34,928 nt of DNA. It comes from an uncultured Oscillospiraceae bacterium (GTDB lineage Bacteria; Bacillota_A; Clostridia; Oscillospirales; Oscillospiraceae). Both the position numbers and the translations under genes were made by a program. Shown piece by piece: positions 8,422 to 16,736 of this stretch. The notes under the pieces were generated by a model, which was not told where the DNA came from, did no database searches, and worked only from the letters and a program-made list of their open reading frames with translations. Position 1 is the first letter of the stretch, and each line of letters opens with the position of its first letter. Location of the stretch: positions 1 through 34,928 of the forward strand of contig CAKTZK010000005.1 in NCBI GenBank assembly GCA_934635515.1. Direction: 5' to 3'.

Positions 8422-10215
8422 TTACCTTTTCTGGGCGCGGCGCTGCCGGATCTCCTCCCGGCGCCTTTCCGCCTCCTGTCTTATGCGCTCCTCCTGCTCT
8501 CTGCGTTCCGTTTTTCCCCGGTCTATGTCCTCTCTGAGCCGCTGCAGTTCCTGCAGCACGGGGGATAGCTGCTCCAGTGCCTCCTTGCGCTGGGCCTGGC
8601 GCAGCTGCCGGGCTTCCTCCTCCCGTTTTGCTCTCTCCTGACGGCGGCGCTCCTGGGCCTCCTGCTGCTGCAGCAGCCGCTCCTGGCGCTCTGCCTGCTC
8701 GTCTCGGATCTGCTGGCGCTCCGCTTCCTCTCTGTGGCGCTGCTCCTGCTCCTCTTTCAGCCGCTGGGCCTCCAGATACTCCTGCTGCCGTCGGGCCTCC
8801 TCGGACTTTTCCTGGGCAATACGGCGCTGCTCAATGCGCTCGGGCAGGTGCTCCCGGAAGTATTCCAGCTCCGCCGCCAGAAGATTCTTTCTGCGGCGCA
8901 GCTCCGCCTCCCGCTGCATCTGCTCGTAAATCTCTTTCTGCTTTTGCAGCTCCTTTTCTTTGCGGACACGCTCCTGCTGGGCAGCCTTTTCGGCCCGGAT
9001 ACGCTGGCGCTCGGCCTCCTGGGCCTCCTTGGCCCGCTTTGCCTCCTCCAGCTTTCTCTGCTTCTGCTCCTCCACCAGGCGCAGCCGCTCCGCTTTCTCC
9101 TCCTGCATCAGCTGCTCTTTGGTCAGCTCCTCAATGAGGACCTTGCGAATCTCCACATCCGGCAGGTCATAGTCCTCCGTCAGCTCCTCAATGATCTGAT
9201 GGATGAACTTAGGCTTCAGGGTGCGCTGCTTGGGCTTGCGCTTTACGGGCAGGGCCCGGTCACGCTCGTCCTCCAGGTGTCCCTTCAGCACGATATAGTT
9301 AAACAGGACATTTTGGAAAATGTCTCTCTGGAATGTCTCGTCCACCTCCGGATTCTGCTCCACCACGGCAATGGCATAGCCGATCTGGTCGTAGCTGCGC
9401 AGGAACTCCAGCAGCTTCACCGCCGCCTTGTAATCCGGATTTCGCTTCAATATATTGGTCTTGTGTATGGCGCCCTTCACCCGGTCAAACTGGCTCATCT
9501 GCCTGGCAAACGGCGAATTCATAAACACCCCCAGCACCCGGTACAGCCGGCTGATGCGGTCAAACATATCCCGGTTTTTGGCGTCGGTGTCCAAAATGCT
9601 CTCGGTGTTGCGGATATGCAGAAACATATCCATGTGTACCTTTTCCGTAGCGCTCTCCATGTCGCTGCGCAGCTTCAGCTTGGCGCCGAACTCGTCGCTC
9701 ATGGCCTGAAACAGCGCATCATGGCGGATCTTTACAAAGTGGTAGGCCATCTCGATGGTGGTGAAGACCAGCCTGTTCTCATACAGGCCCAGGCTCTCCT
9801 CCCGATACTTCTGCATCACCCGGCTGGGCCGCACGCTGCCGCTTTCCGCGTCGTAATTCTCCACCAGGCCGGCATGGCTGGCCAGATGCCGCACCACATC
9901 CTGCCCGGTTTTCTTGGCGTGGGCCACGTTCACGATCAGTTCGTCCTCTTTGATCTCCTGCCGGGGCAGATTGATAATATGCTGCAGCCCCTGAAGGGAC
10001 TCCTCCACCGCGTCCACCCAGGCCGGGTCGATGGACTTCACTTCCTTGCGGTTGGAAAACTGGATCTCGTTGTCCGCCTTGGACACCGCGTCCATAAAAA
10101 ACTGGTAAAATTCATTGCTCCCCAGAGCCCGGATCACGCTGCGGGTAAACTTATTGTAGACCTCATCGACCGGGAGAGTCTTGGCCCCGTTTTTCTTTTT
10201 CGTTGTCTGCGCCAT
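8422..10215 (-). CDS. DUF2357-like protein with long C-terminal coiled coil
   Basis: 597 residues, no signal or membrane segment, so cytosolic. Residues about 60-330 resemble the DUF2357 fold found beside McrB-type ATPases: a helical region with INLPRQEI, the VVRHLASHA helix, and LYENRLVFTT, comparable to the family's YENRF block. No PD-(D/E)XK nuclease signature was found. Instead, from about residue 360 there is an almost uninterrupted Glu/Arg/Gln/Lys coiled coil to the end (QRRAQKR). GGGAGG eight bases upstream supports the ATG. It lies between the McrB-like ATPase gene and a surface-protein gene (three-base gap). A scaffold linking the ATPase to the coiled-coil tails of the signal peptidases is my inference; DUF2357 assignment is by pattern only. 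Confidence 0.85.
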   Translation of the reverse strand: MAQTTKKKNGAKTLPVDEVYNKFTRSVIRALGSNEFYQFFMDAVSKADNEIQFSNRKEVKSIDPAWVDAVEESLQGLQHIINLPRQEIKEDELIVNVAHAKKTGQDVVRHLASHAGLVENYDAESGSVRPSRVMQKYREESLGLYENRLVFTTIEMAYHFVKIRHDALFQAMSDEFGAKLKLRSDMESATEKVHMDMFLHIRNTESILDTDAKNRDMFDRISRLYRVLGVFMNSPFARQMSQFDRVKGAIHKTNILKRNPDYKAAVKLLEFLRSYDQIGYAIAVVEQNPEVDETFQRDIFQNVLFNYIVLKGHLEDERDRALPVKRKPKQRTLKPKFIHQIIEELTEDYDLPDVEIRKVLIEELTKEQLMQEEKAERLRLVEEQKQRKLEEAKRAKEAQEAERQRIRAEKAAQQERVRKEKELQKQKEIYEQMQREAELRRRKNLLAAELEYFREHLPERIEQRRIAQEKSEEARRQQEYLEAQRLKEEQEQRHREEAERQQIRDEQAERQERLLQQQEAQERRRQERAKREEEARQLRQAQRKEALEQLSPVLQELQRLREDIDRGKTERREQEERIRQEAERRREEIRQRRAQKR

Positions 10216-10282
10216 AAGGCCGTCCTCCCTTATCTCCCCGGATCTTCCAGTTTTTAACTCTTTTCTGTCTCTTTGCCACAGC

Positions 10283-10317
10283 GCCCCTCCCGGATAAGAT
10301 CCTTAGCCGGAAGGGGC
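10283..10317 (-). other. Stem-loop between the ATPase and DUF2357-like genes
   Basis: An 11-base arm at 10283-10293 pairs with 10307-10317 with one mismatch, extended inside by TAAG/CTTA and a four-base loop. No T-run follows on the minus strand, so it is more likely an mRNA stability or attenuation element than a terminator. It lies in the only sizeable gap (155 bases) between these two genes. Confidence 0.5.
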
Positions 10318-10370
10318 CGAAAGTCTATGCTATTGCGTGCGTCCCGCAGAAAAATACCAATCGGTGGCGC

Positions 10371-11939
10371 TTAATTATTCCGCTTCAGGTACTCCAGATA
10401 CTCCTTGCAGCTAACCATTTTGTTCTTTCCAAAGAGCTTATCCAGATACCCCTCGAACTTGGCCAGCTGATCCTTCATGAATCCCAGGCTCAGAGACTCG
10501 AACTTACGCAGCACCTTTTTGGCCACCATGAAGTCCACAGCCTCCACCTCCGTGCCGCCGCAGGCGATATACACCGGCACAAAGTCCCGCGTCTGCTTGA
10601 TGATGCGGTTACCGAACGCCAGCTTGAAGTTCTTAACAAGGTATGCGTTCAGCTCGTCCAGCTTCTTCTCCATGTCCTCGGACAGCGGGTAGCTGTCCCG
10701 AGCCTGGGCAAACAGCGCCTCCAGATGCTCGGTGGACACCGTCACCGCCTCTGTTTTTTCACACTCGAAAGGCTCCGCGCGGCTATCCAGGTCAATGGGC
10801 ACGGCACGGTCATAGACCTTATCCGCCACCGCAAAGGTGGAGTCGTCGTTGTTGATGGTGCCTACGAACCACACGTTATCCGAAATGGGAATGACGCCGT
10901 TATCGATCAGGCACGGGTCGTTGTCCCACACGGCGGAAACCACATCCACCTTCCAGTCGGACTTGATGGGCATTTCCAGGATCGACAGCATCTCCGCGAA
11001 GTAGTACTCCACGCGGGCGATGTTCATCTCATCCAGGATCACCAGATGAGGATCCCGGTAGTAGTTGGCCTCATAAACGGCCTTCAAAAACTCTGTTTCC
11101 GTGTATTTCTTAGTGAATTCGTTGTAGTAGCCGTACAGCTCCGTCCGCTCACGCCAGGCCGGCTGCACCGGCACCAGGCTGGTGTCCTTGCCCACGAACT
11201 TGCCGAAGGCATAAGCCAGCGACGTTTTACCGGTACCGGAAATACCCTGCAGAATGATGATGCGGGCGGTGCCCATAGCGGCCACAAAGGCGCGCATCAT
11301 GCTGATGTCATAGTACAGTCCCAGCTCCGACGCCGCATACCGGCGAAACCGGTCGCAGAATTCCGGCAGCGTAATGCTGTTGTCATAAACCGGAGGCTTA
11401 TACTCCGTTTTATAGTAGTTATCCACCATGGTCAGCCGGAAGAATCGGCTGTCCTCGGGGTTTACGCAGGGAGACTGGATGGTATTCCGGTTGCCGGAGG
11501 GCACAAATTCCTCCTGCTCCTCCCCCTCGGCCAGCTGCTTTTCAATGTCCTGCTGGCTCATGCCCAGCTCTGCCATTTTCATCTGCAGCAGCTTGTCCTT
11601 CTCGTAGTTGGAGCGCAGCAGATCCCGCTGCAGATCCTTCACCTGCTTTGTCAGCGCCTCATGCTCCTTCACCGGCACCCGGAAGCGAAACAGCCTCCGC
11701 AGCAGCCGCACCAGGAAGATCATCCCGATCACGATGATAGCCAGCAGCAGGATATTGGCGATCAGCATCAATATCCAGTCCCCGGTGGAAAACTCCCCGG
11801 CATAGGCCTCAATGGCCTTCATGCGCTTGGGAAAGTTCAGCAGGTTCCCCAGGAAAGCGAAAAAGTCACTGAACACATTCCACAGAGAGCGGCCGATACT
11901 GCCGAAATCCTGCAGAAAATATTTCATAAAATTACCCAT
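10371..11939 (-). CDS. Membrane-anchored McrB-like AAA+ ATPase
   Basis: 522 residues. The N-terminus has one strong membrane helix (about 54-78), followed by a short coiled coil (about 90-140). The AAA+ core follows: Walker A GISGTGKTS (about 230), Walker B LVILDEMNIARVEYYF (about 298-313), sensor-1 region GTINNDDS (about 358), and a downstream YDRAVPID arginine-finger segment. DEMN.ARVEYYF is characteristic of the McrB/MoxR-like clade. McrB proteins are usually soluble GTPases or ATPases of restriction systems; a membrane helix and lack of an adjacent nuclease are unusual. GGGGGAGA precedes the ATG. The gene follows a signal peptidase gene by 38 bases. I infer a motor or chaperone that remodels an export or assembly complex. 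Confidence 0.92.
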   Translation of the reverse strand: MGNFMKYFLQDFGSIGRSLWNVFSDFFAFLGNLLNFPKRMKAIEAYAGEFSTGDWILMLIANILLLAIIVIGMIFLVRLLRRLFRFRVPVKEHEALTKQVKDLQRDLLRSNYEKDKLLQMKMAELGMSQQDIEKQLAEGEEQEEFVPSGNRNTIQSPCVNPEDSRFFRLTMVDNYYKTEYKPPVYDNSITLPEFCDRFRRYAASELGLYYDISMMRAFVAAMGTARIIILQGISGTGKTSLAYAFGKFVGKDTSLVPVQPAWRERTELYGYYNEFTKKYTETEFLKAVYEANYYRDPHLVILDEMNIARVEYYFAEMLSILEMPIKSDWKVDVVSAVWDNDPCLIDNGVIPISDNVWFVGTINNDDSTFAVADKVYDRAVPIDLDSRAEPFECEKTEAVTVSTEHLEALFAQARDSYPLSEDMEKKLDELNAYLVKNFKLAFGNRIIKQTRDFVPVYIACGGTEVEAVDFMVAKKVLRKFESLSLGFMKDQLAKFEGYLDKLFGKNKMVSCKEYLEYLKRNN

Positions 11940-11977
11940 CGTGTCTTCTCTCCCCCAGGTACCCGGCCTTCGGCCGC

Positions 11978-12841
11978 TTATTCATCCGTTTTCTTTTCTG
12001 CCGCCTCCTTGGCAGCCGCCTCTTTTTCGGCGTTCTTCCGCATCTCTTCCCGTAGCTCCTGCATCATTTCCGCCTTCAGCTTCTCCCGCAGCTCCGCTTC
12101 AATGGCGGCCCGGTCCTGGGCGGGCGGCGCTTCCTTTGGCGCAGCGGGCGGCGCAGCTTCCGCAGCCGCCTCCTGCTTGCTCTCCGGCTTCTCCGTCTCC
12201 TGCGCTGCCTCCCGGGCATCCAGCTCCATTTGGAACTTCAGCCTGTTCTTCACGCTCTGGTACTCAAACAGCGTCCGGAAGAACTGCACCAGGTGGAACA
12301 GGAAGAACAGCGCCACCGGGATCACAATGCAGATCAGAAATCCCTTGCTGGTCTGCAAAAAATCCAGGGCCTTGCCCACGCCGCCGATGCGTGTGGAGTA
12401 TTTGCCCACCACCTCCGACTCATGCACCGTTAAGGAGTCCACAACATTGTTGTTGTCGCCCTTGGTCTCGAAGATCAGGTAGTCGCCGCCGTCGTAAATG
12501 TTGTAAATAGTATGGGTGTTGAGCACTCTCTGCCCGTCAATAACCGTCCAGTAGGTGATGATGTCGCCCACCCGGAGCTTGGACGGATCCTTCACCGCCT
12601 TGTCGATGATCAGGTCGCCCGGCTTCAGCGTGGGGTACATGGAGTCCGTCTGCACGGAAAACACTTCCACACCCAGAATATTCGGCACACCGTTGCCCGA
12701 CTTGGACACAAAGGACACGTACGCGCACAGCGCCGCGATCACCAGTGCCACAGCCAGAATAATGTTCACCGCCAGGCTCACCTTCTGCCCGCCGGTCCTT
12801 TTTTCCTTTGCCGCCTCCGGATTCTTGTTTTTCTCTCTCAT
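11978..12841 (-). CDS. SipW-like (ER-type) signal peptidase I with coiled-coil tail
   Basis: 287 residues, close paralogue of 885-1739: both have VQTDSMYP, NIYDGG/EIYDGG, the LTVHESEVVG block, LQTSKGF and a second membrane segment with ALFFLFHL. Membrane segments lie at about 21-45 and 169-193. Catalytic residues are S67, H110 (NTHTI) and D129 (ETKGD), with the 19-residue His-Asp spacing of the SipW branch. The C-terminal tail of roughly 85 residues is Ala/Glu/Lys-rich and predicted coiled coil. AAAGGAG ten bases before the ATG supports the start. It lies 38 bases upstream of the AAA+ ATPase gene, in a different position from the other two peptidases, suggesting distinct substrates or complexes. 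Confidence 0.9.
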   Translation of the reverse strand: MREKNKNPEAAKEKRTGGQKVSLAVNIILAVALVIAALCAYVSFVSKSGNGVPNILGVEVFSVQTDSMYPTLKPGDLIIDKAVKDPSKLRVGDIITYWTVIDGQRVLNTHTIYNIYDGGDYLIFETKGDNNNVVDSLTVHESEVVGKYSTRIGGVGKALDFLQTSKGFLICIVIPVALFFLFHLVQFFRTLFEYQSVKNRLKFQMELDAREAAQETEKPESKQEAAAEAAPPAAPKEAPPAQDRAAIEAELREKLKAEMMQELREEMRKNAEKEAAAKEAAEKKTDE

Positions 12842-12931
12842 GTGGAGTGCTCTCCTTTATGTAATCAATTCGCTGTATCTATTCAAGCAGCATAAGCTGG
12901 TAAAAATCGAAGTTATAGTTGATTTTTTATT

Positions 12932-13138
12932 GGCTCCCCTTTATAAGGGGAGCTGGCACGGCGCAGCCGTGACTGAGGGGTCGTTGGCCCCCTTGCCTAA
13001 AGGGGGCTGTCGGCGAAGCCGACTGGGGGATCCTTCCCCGCACCGAGTTATTGCTAATGAATTACTGCTTGCCCCGCAAATCCCTCCGCCAGAGTGCGGA
13101 TGGTCCCCCTCCCTTTCGGCAAGGGAGGTTTGTAGGGG
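12932..13138. repeat. Cluster of related hairpin-forming intergenic repeats
   Basis: Three similar units follow one another. The first (12932-12983) has GGCTCCCCT and AGGGGAGC arms, then GTGACTGAGGGGTCG. The second (12984-13032) has GGCCCCCTT and AAGGGGGC arms, then GCCGACTGGGGGAT. The third (about 13100-13138) has CCCCTCCCTT and AAGGGAGG arms. A unit like the first recurs at 34737-34805. They sit in the 371-base gap between 13213-15294 and the signal peptidase gene, and look like REP-like elements of gut Clostridia rather than coding DNA. The AT-rich stretch 12842-12931 next to them shows no convincing promoter. Confidence 0.65.
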
Positions 13139-13147
13139 CAGAAACGT

Positions 13148-13182
13148 CAGCGGCGCCCCGCGCCTTCCGCGAGGCGCCGCTG
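13148..13182 (-). terminator. GC-rich stem-loop after the Big2 surface-protein gene
   Basis: A perfect 10-base stem (13148-13157 with 13173-13182, CAGCGGCGCC arms) with further possible pairs inside, 31 bases after the stop codon of 13213-15294 on the minus strand. The following bases are not a T-run, so termination would be weak or factor-dependent. It may also be part of the adjacent repeat cluster. Confidence 0.45.
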
Positions 13183-13212
13183 ATAGGATATCTATGGATC
13201 TGCCGCGATCAC

Positions 13213-15294
13213 TTAGCCCGTGATCTCCAGCTCATAGGAGCCGGTATGGGTACCGCTGCCATCCGTATATTCCACGGAGATCGTGGTCTTGCCGGCATTC
13301 TTAGGTACGATCTTTCCTTTCTCGATCGTTGCAGCGTCTGTGTTGCTGCTCTTCCAGGTCAGCTTATCGTTGGCGATCTTCGTGCCGTTCATATTCACGA
13401 TGGGAAGGTCAATTTCGCCGCCGGCCACAGTAGCCGTAGTGTCTTTACCAGTAAAGCTCAGACCTGCAGTGGCATAGTTGTTGTAATTCATAGCCTGCAG
13501 ATTGGCACTGGTGCAGAACTGCAGGTTCAGGGAGCCGGAAAGGGCGCCCTGGGCGAAGCTGGTAGCGTCGCCGTCCATGTAAACCACAGCCGTCAGAGCC
13601 ACAGCCGTGTTGGCCGTCATGTCAAGGATCTTGTCATTGGCGATCTGCTTGTCGCTCACCGTCAGCACGCCGTCGGCCACCGTAAAGCTGTACAGATGCA
13701 CGGCATACTTGCCGCCCTCAGCGGCGGCAGTGTCCAGCTTGCCCACGGCCAGCACCTTGTTGCTGGCATCCACGAAGGCAATGCGCAGCGCTGCCAGAGC
13801 CTTAGCGTCGCTGTCTCCACCGGCGGTGAAGAAGCAGCCCGCGCCCTGGGTGGTATCCGTGTTGTCTCCGGAAACTCTCTTAGCCGCCTCGCTCAGGCGC
13901 AGCTCGCCGGCAGCATTGGAGCGGAAGGCCAGGTCCACAGCGTAGCCGTATTTGTCGGTCAGGTAGGGCTGCTTTTCGCCCTTGCCGGTGTAGTCATAGG
14001 CGGCCACTACCTTGCCCAGCGCCACCAGATATGCCTCCTGGACATTCTCCGTCTTGACCACATGAACCTTACACTCGATCCTTTCCACCTTAACCTCGAC
14101 CGTGGAGGTGACCTCATCCACAAAGTTCACGGCATCGGAAAACAGGCCCTTCTTAGCCGTGATCGTCAATCCAAGTCGGGCAAGATCTATAGCCCAGTCC
14201 TGTTTCTCCTGATCACTCATTTTCCGAACTTCTGCGGTAGTCTTTGCGTTTTTACCGTCGCCCAGGGTCATGGTGTCGATATCCAGCAGCGCCTTGTAAG
14301 CATTTTCGATTTCGGACCAAGCATAGCCCTTTTGAGTATCCGCCGGAGCATCGGGCACCGTAACGTTGCCAAGCGCCGCGCGGAAAGCCGTCAGCTTCGT
14401 GTAGTACTCTCCCACCGTCGGGTCAGATGTCGACAGTGTAACGTCGCCATACTTCAGCTCTGTGCCGTTATCGCCGGCAGCGGCCTTAGCCATCAGCGCA
14501 TACTTCAGCGCATCTTCCATTTTCACGGTCGAGCTGGTCAGCCCGGTCAGAGCTGTCCGGATCCCATTCACCTGCTCCTCGGTGTAATACTCACCTGCTG
14601 CTGGGGGTCTGGCGTGCTTATAGGCAATGTCGCCAATGGCCTGGGTAGAGCCGTTCAAGGCCGCCAGCACCTGATCCTTGGCGGATCTCACACTGTTGAC
14701 AAAGCTCGCCTGTGCGCTCTGCAGAGCCGCGGCCATGGGGTCCTGATCCTTCGCCGTACCAATAGCGCGCACACCGTAAGAGTTTTCGTTCGCCGCAAAA
14801 CCGCCGGTGATATTCGTGCCGGAGTCGGCAGCGATCAGGTCGGCAATACGGCCGTCGGTGCCGTACTGCGCATAGGCCAGCAGCTTGCTGCGGGAGAACA
14901 GCGTGTTGGTGCTGTCCGCCGCCCAGTTCAGCCGGGCGGGATACATGGTAATGCCGTCAAGGCCATAGCTTGCATCGTTCAGGTCCACCAGGTTACCCCA
15001 GGTCACGTTGGACTCCACCACGCTCTTTACCGCACTGGAGTCGCCCACGCTGGACTTGATGCTCGCCAGGTCCGCGCCCGTGTCATTGTTCAGCAGCGCC
15101 ATTTCCAGAGCGCCGTTGGACCCCACGGTGGTGCTCATGCCCTTCACTTCCGGTGCCGTAGAGAGGATGAACCACGCGTAGGTGGTCACGCTCACCATGA
15201 TAGCGGAAACCAGCAGCATGGACACAGCAGCCATCAGCTTGGATTTGAGAGTGCTCTTGCGGCTCATCAGATCCTGTGTCTTCTTGTTTTCCAT
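13213..15294 (-). CDS. Large SipW-substrate-like surface protein with C-terminal Big2 domain
   Basis: 693 residues from the ATG at 15294, chosen because AAAGGAAG lies at ideal distance; the frame is open further upstream to 15354, but without an RBS. A basic N-terminus and membrane segment (about 19-40) end in TTYAWFILSTAPEV. The ectodomain shares blocks with 2796-4661 (TWGNLVDL.DASYGL, GVRAIG, GYAVDLAFRSNAAGEL, and a C-terminal VVYMDGD plus LNLQF). The last 75 residues are an Ig-like Big2 domain with LTWKSSNTDAATIEKGKIVP and GKTTISVEY, absent from the paralogues seen here. No sortase motif. Probably a main surface or fibre subunit; the Big2 domain could act in adhesion or polymer contacts (inference). 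Confidence 0.9.
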   Translation of the reverse strand: MENKKTQDLMSRKSTLKSKLMAAVSMLLVSAIMVSVTTYAWFILSTAPEVKGMSTTVGSNGALEMALLNNDTGADLASIKSSVGDSSAVKSVVESNVTWGNLVDLNDASYGLDGITMYPARLNWAADSTNTLFSRSKLLAYAQYGTDGRIADLIAADSGTNITGGFAANENSYGVRAIGTAKDQDPMAAALQSAQASFVNSVRSAKDQVLAALNGSTQAIGDIAYKHARPPAAGEYYTEEQVNGIRTALTGLTSSTVKMEDALKYALMAKAAAGDNGTELKYGDVTLSTSDPTVGEYYTKLTAFRAALGNVTVPDAPADTQKGYAWSEIENAYKALLDIDTMTLGDGKNAKTTAEVRKMSDQEKQDWAIDLARLGLTITAKKGLFSDAVNFVDEVTSTVEVKVERIECKVHVVKTENVQEAYLVALGKVVAAYDYTGKGEKQPYLTDKYGYAVDLAFRSNAAGELRLSEAAKRVSGDNTDTTQGAGCFFTAGGDSDAKALAALRIAFVDASNKVLAVGKLDTAAAEGGKYAVHLYSFTVADGVLTVSDKQIANDKILDMTANTAVALTAVVYMDGDATSFAQGALSGSLNLQFCTSANLQAMNYNNYATAGLSFTGKDTTATVAGGEIDLPIVNMNGTKIANDKLTWKSSNTDAATIEKGKIVPKNAGKTTISVEYTDGSGTHTGSYELEITG

Positions 15295-15599
15295 AGTGAT
15301 CTTCCTTTCGTTAACTTGCGTGTTTACTTCCCGCCGGAATTTTTTTGCATACATTCCACAGCAGAACTAATACCCCGTCTATCTGCAGAACGAAGAGATT
15401 TGCTTATTGAAAGCCGCACGCTCAACCTGCACTTTCGCAAACCTGTGGTGGAAACAAATCGGCGCCCGGCAGATTTGTCCGCACAATTTTCAATAAAACA
15501 CTTCTCCTTTCTGCAAATTTCCGTGTTTCAGTTCCCGGTGAGAACTATGCACGCTGCTGCCCCCTCGCGGCAGGCGCAGGTTTCATACAAGATCATTTT
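15295..15599. other. Intergenic leader region between two surface-protein genes
   Basis: 305 bases with no gene. On the minus strand, an inverted repeat with 7-base arms (15454-15460 and 15472-15478) around an 11-base GC-rich loop could form a leader hairpin. No clear -10/-35 pair and no T-tailed terminator was found. Only the RBS just before 15294 is certain. Confidence 0.5.
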
Positions 15600-16736
15600 T
15601 TAATCCGAGCCCTTGAAAAACCGCCTCATGGCATCCAGCCAGCTGCCGCCGGACTCGCTCTCCTCGTCCACCAGCCGGAACTGGAAGCCCAGGCCCAGGT
15701 GTCCGTCCTTCAGCTCGTCCGTGCAGTCGGGATCGTCTCCCTCAACCCAGACCACCACGCAGTATTTATGCACATCGCCCGGGGCCACGCTGTTCTGCTG
15801 CCCCTGCTGCACGATCTTGTCCGATACAAAGGCCGCCGGCACCAGCCGGTAGTAGGTCGCTCCGCCTCGCCGGGTGATCACCTGATACTGCCCCGGGTCC
15901 TTGGCATATTCCATCAGCGGCGGGTCCAGATACCCCCGGGTATTGTCGTCAAAGGCGGGCAGGGCCTCCTCTCCGCCGCCGGCCGATGCCTTGGCGGAAA
16001 ATTCCATAGCCCCGTCCTCAAATACCATCACCCAGGTGGCCTTGCTCAGATTCTTGGACTCGTCCGTAAGCTCCAGGTCCCACACATAGTCCACGGTGTT
16101 CTCGCCCTCGTTGCGAATATAGAACGTATAGGCAAAATAATTGGTATTGTGGGGTCCGTCGATGTCGTTTACATCCTTGGCGATCTCCGTAATGGACACG
16201 CACGGCACGTCCACCGCCGGTTCGCTGCTCAGCGTGGTAGACGGCAGAGCAAAGTCCGCCGTTTCCGACAGCACAAAGCCGTCCTTGAACATCTCGTCGG
16301 ACATATTGATGGTGAAAAATCCCCGCAGCTTCGCAATGGAGGAAATCAGGAAGAATATCACCAGCGCCGCGGCGGCCAAGCCCAGAGCCGCCCACAGCCC
16401 GCGCCCGTGAAACAGCCACCCCAGCAGGCCCCTTCTCTTGTCGAAGTACAGGCCTTGCTCTCCGGCGTACAGCTCAAAGGTGGTCTTGTCCTTGATGCCC
16501 CGGCTCCGCAGCTCCTTGCGCAGCGCTTTGCGTCCCCGGCGGATCTCCTTGACCTCTTCCTTTGTCAGCGGCACCCCGGCCCGGGTCTTTTTAAAGAGAC
16601 CCCGGCGGCGCTTTTCTCCGGTGAACTGCGTCTTTCCCGGCTCCGTGGCGGCGCCCTTGCCGGACGGGCCTTTTTTCGTGGAGGCCTGCGCCTCCCGCTT
16701 CAGCTCATCCGGTATATGGTCATACGGCTTTGCCAT
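15600..16736 (-). CDS. Type II membrane protein with DxDC module, first gene of the SipW cluster
   Basis: 378 residues from the ATG at 16736, chosen for AGGAGGGGG eight bases upstream; the frame is open to 16922, but that start would lie almost on the predicted transcript end. The N-terminal 110 residues are basic and cytosolic, then one membrane helix (about 113-134) followed by KLRGFFTINMSDEM. The ectodomain of about 240 residues contains TNYFAYTFYIRNEGENTVDYVW, split by strands as in TasA-like beta folds, and near its end WVEGDDPDC (codons at 15723-15761 including flanking residues) with LGLGFQF. It is the first gene after the promoter at 16937-16965. Unlike its neighbours, the cytosolic part is long, so it may be a membrane anchor or assembly platform rather than a cleaved subunit (inference). 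Confidence 0.87.
   Translation of the reverse strand: MAKPYDHIPDELKREAQASTKKGPSGKGAATEPGKTQFTGEKRRRGLFKKTRAGVPLTKEEVKEIRRGRKALRKELRSRGIKDKTTFELYAGEQGLYFDKRRGLLGWLFHGRGLWAALGLAAAALVIFFLISSIAKLRGFFTINMSDEMFKDGFVLSETADFALPSTTLSSEPAVDVPCVSITEIAKDVNDIDGPHNTNYFAYTFYIRNEGENTVDYVWDLELTDESKNLSKATWVMVFEDGAMEFSAKASAGGGEEALPAFDDNTRGYLDPPLMEYAKDPGQYQVITRRGGATYYRLVPAAFVSDKIVQQGQQNSVAPGDVHKYCVVVWVEGDDPDCTDELKDGHLGLGFQFRLVDEESESGGSWLDAMRRFFKGSD

Noticed and set aside
8422..11939. Reading the McrB-like ATPase and DUF2357-like protein as a restriction or anti-phage defence system
   Set aside because: No nuclease signature is visible, the ATPase has a membrane helix, and all neighbours are export or surface genes. 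It is not excluded, only less likely.
13051..15603. 850-codon plus-strand frame opposite the Big2 surface protein
   Set aside because: It crosses the intergenic repeats, lacks an RBS and domain, and is a shadow of the minus-strand gene.
1..16736. Sortase-assembled pilus cluster
   Set aside because: No sortase gene, LPXTG-like motif or C-terminal membrane anchor was found in the surface proteins; SipW-like peptidases dominate instead.
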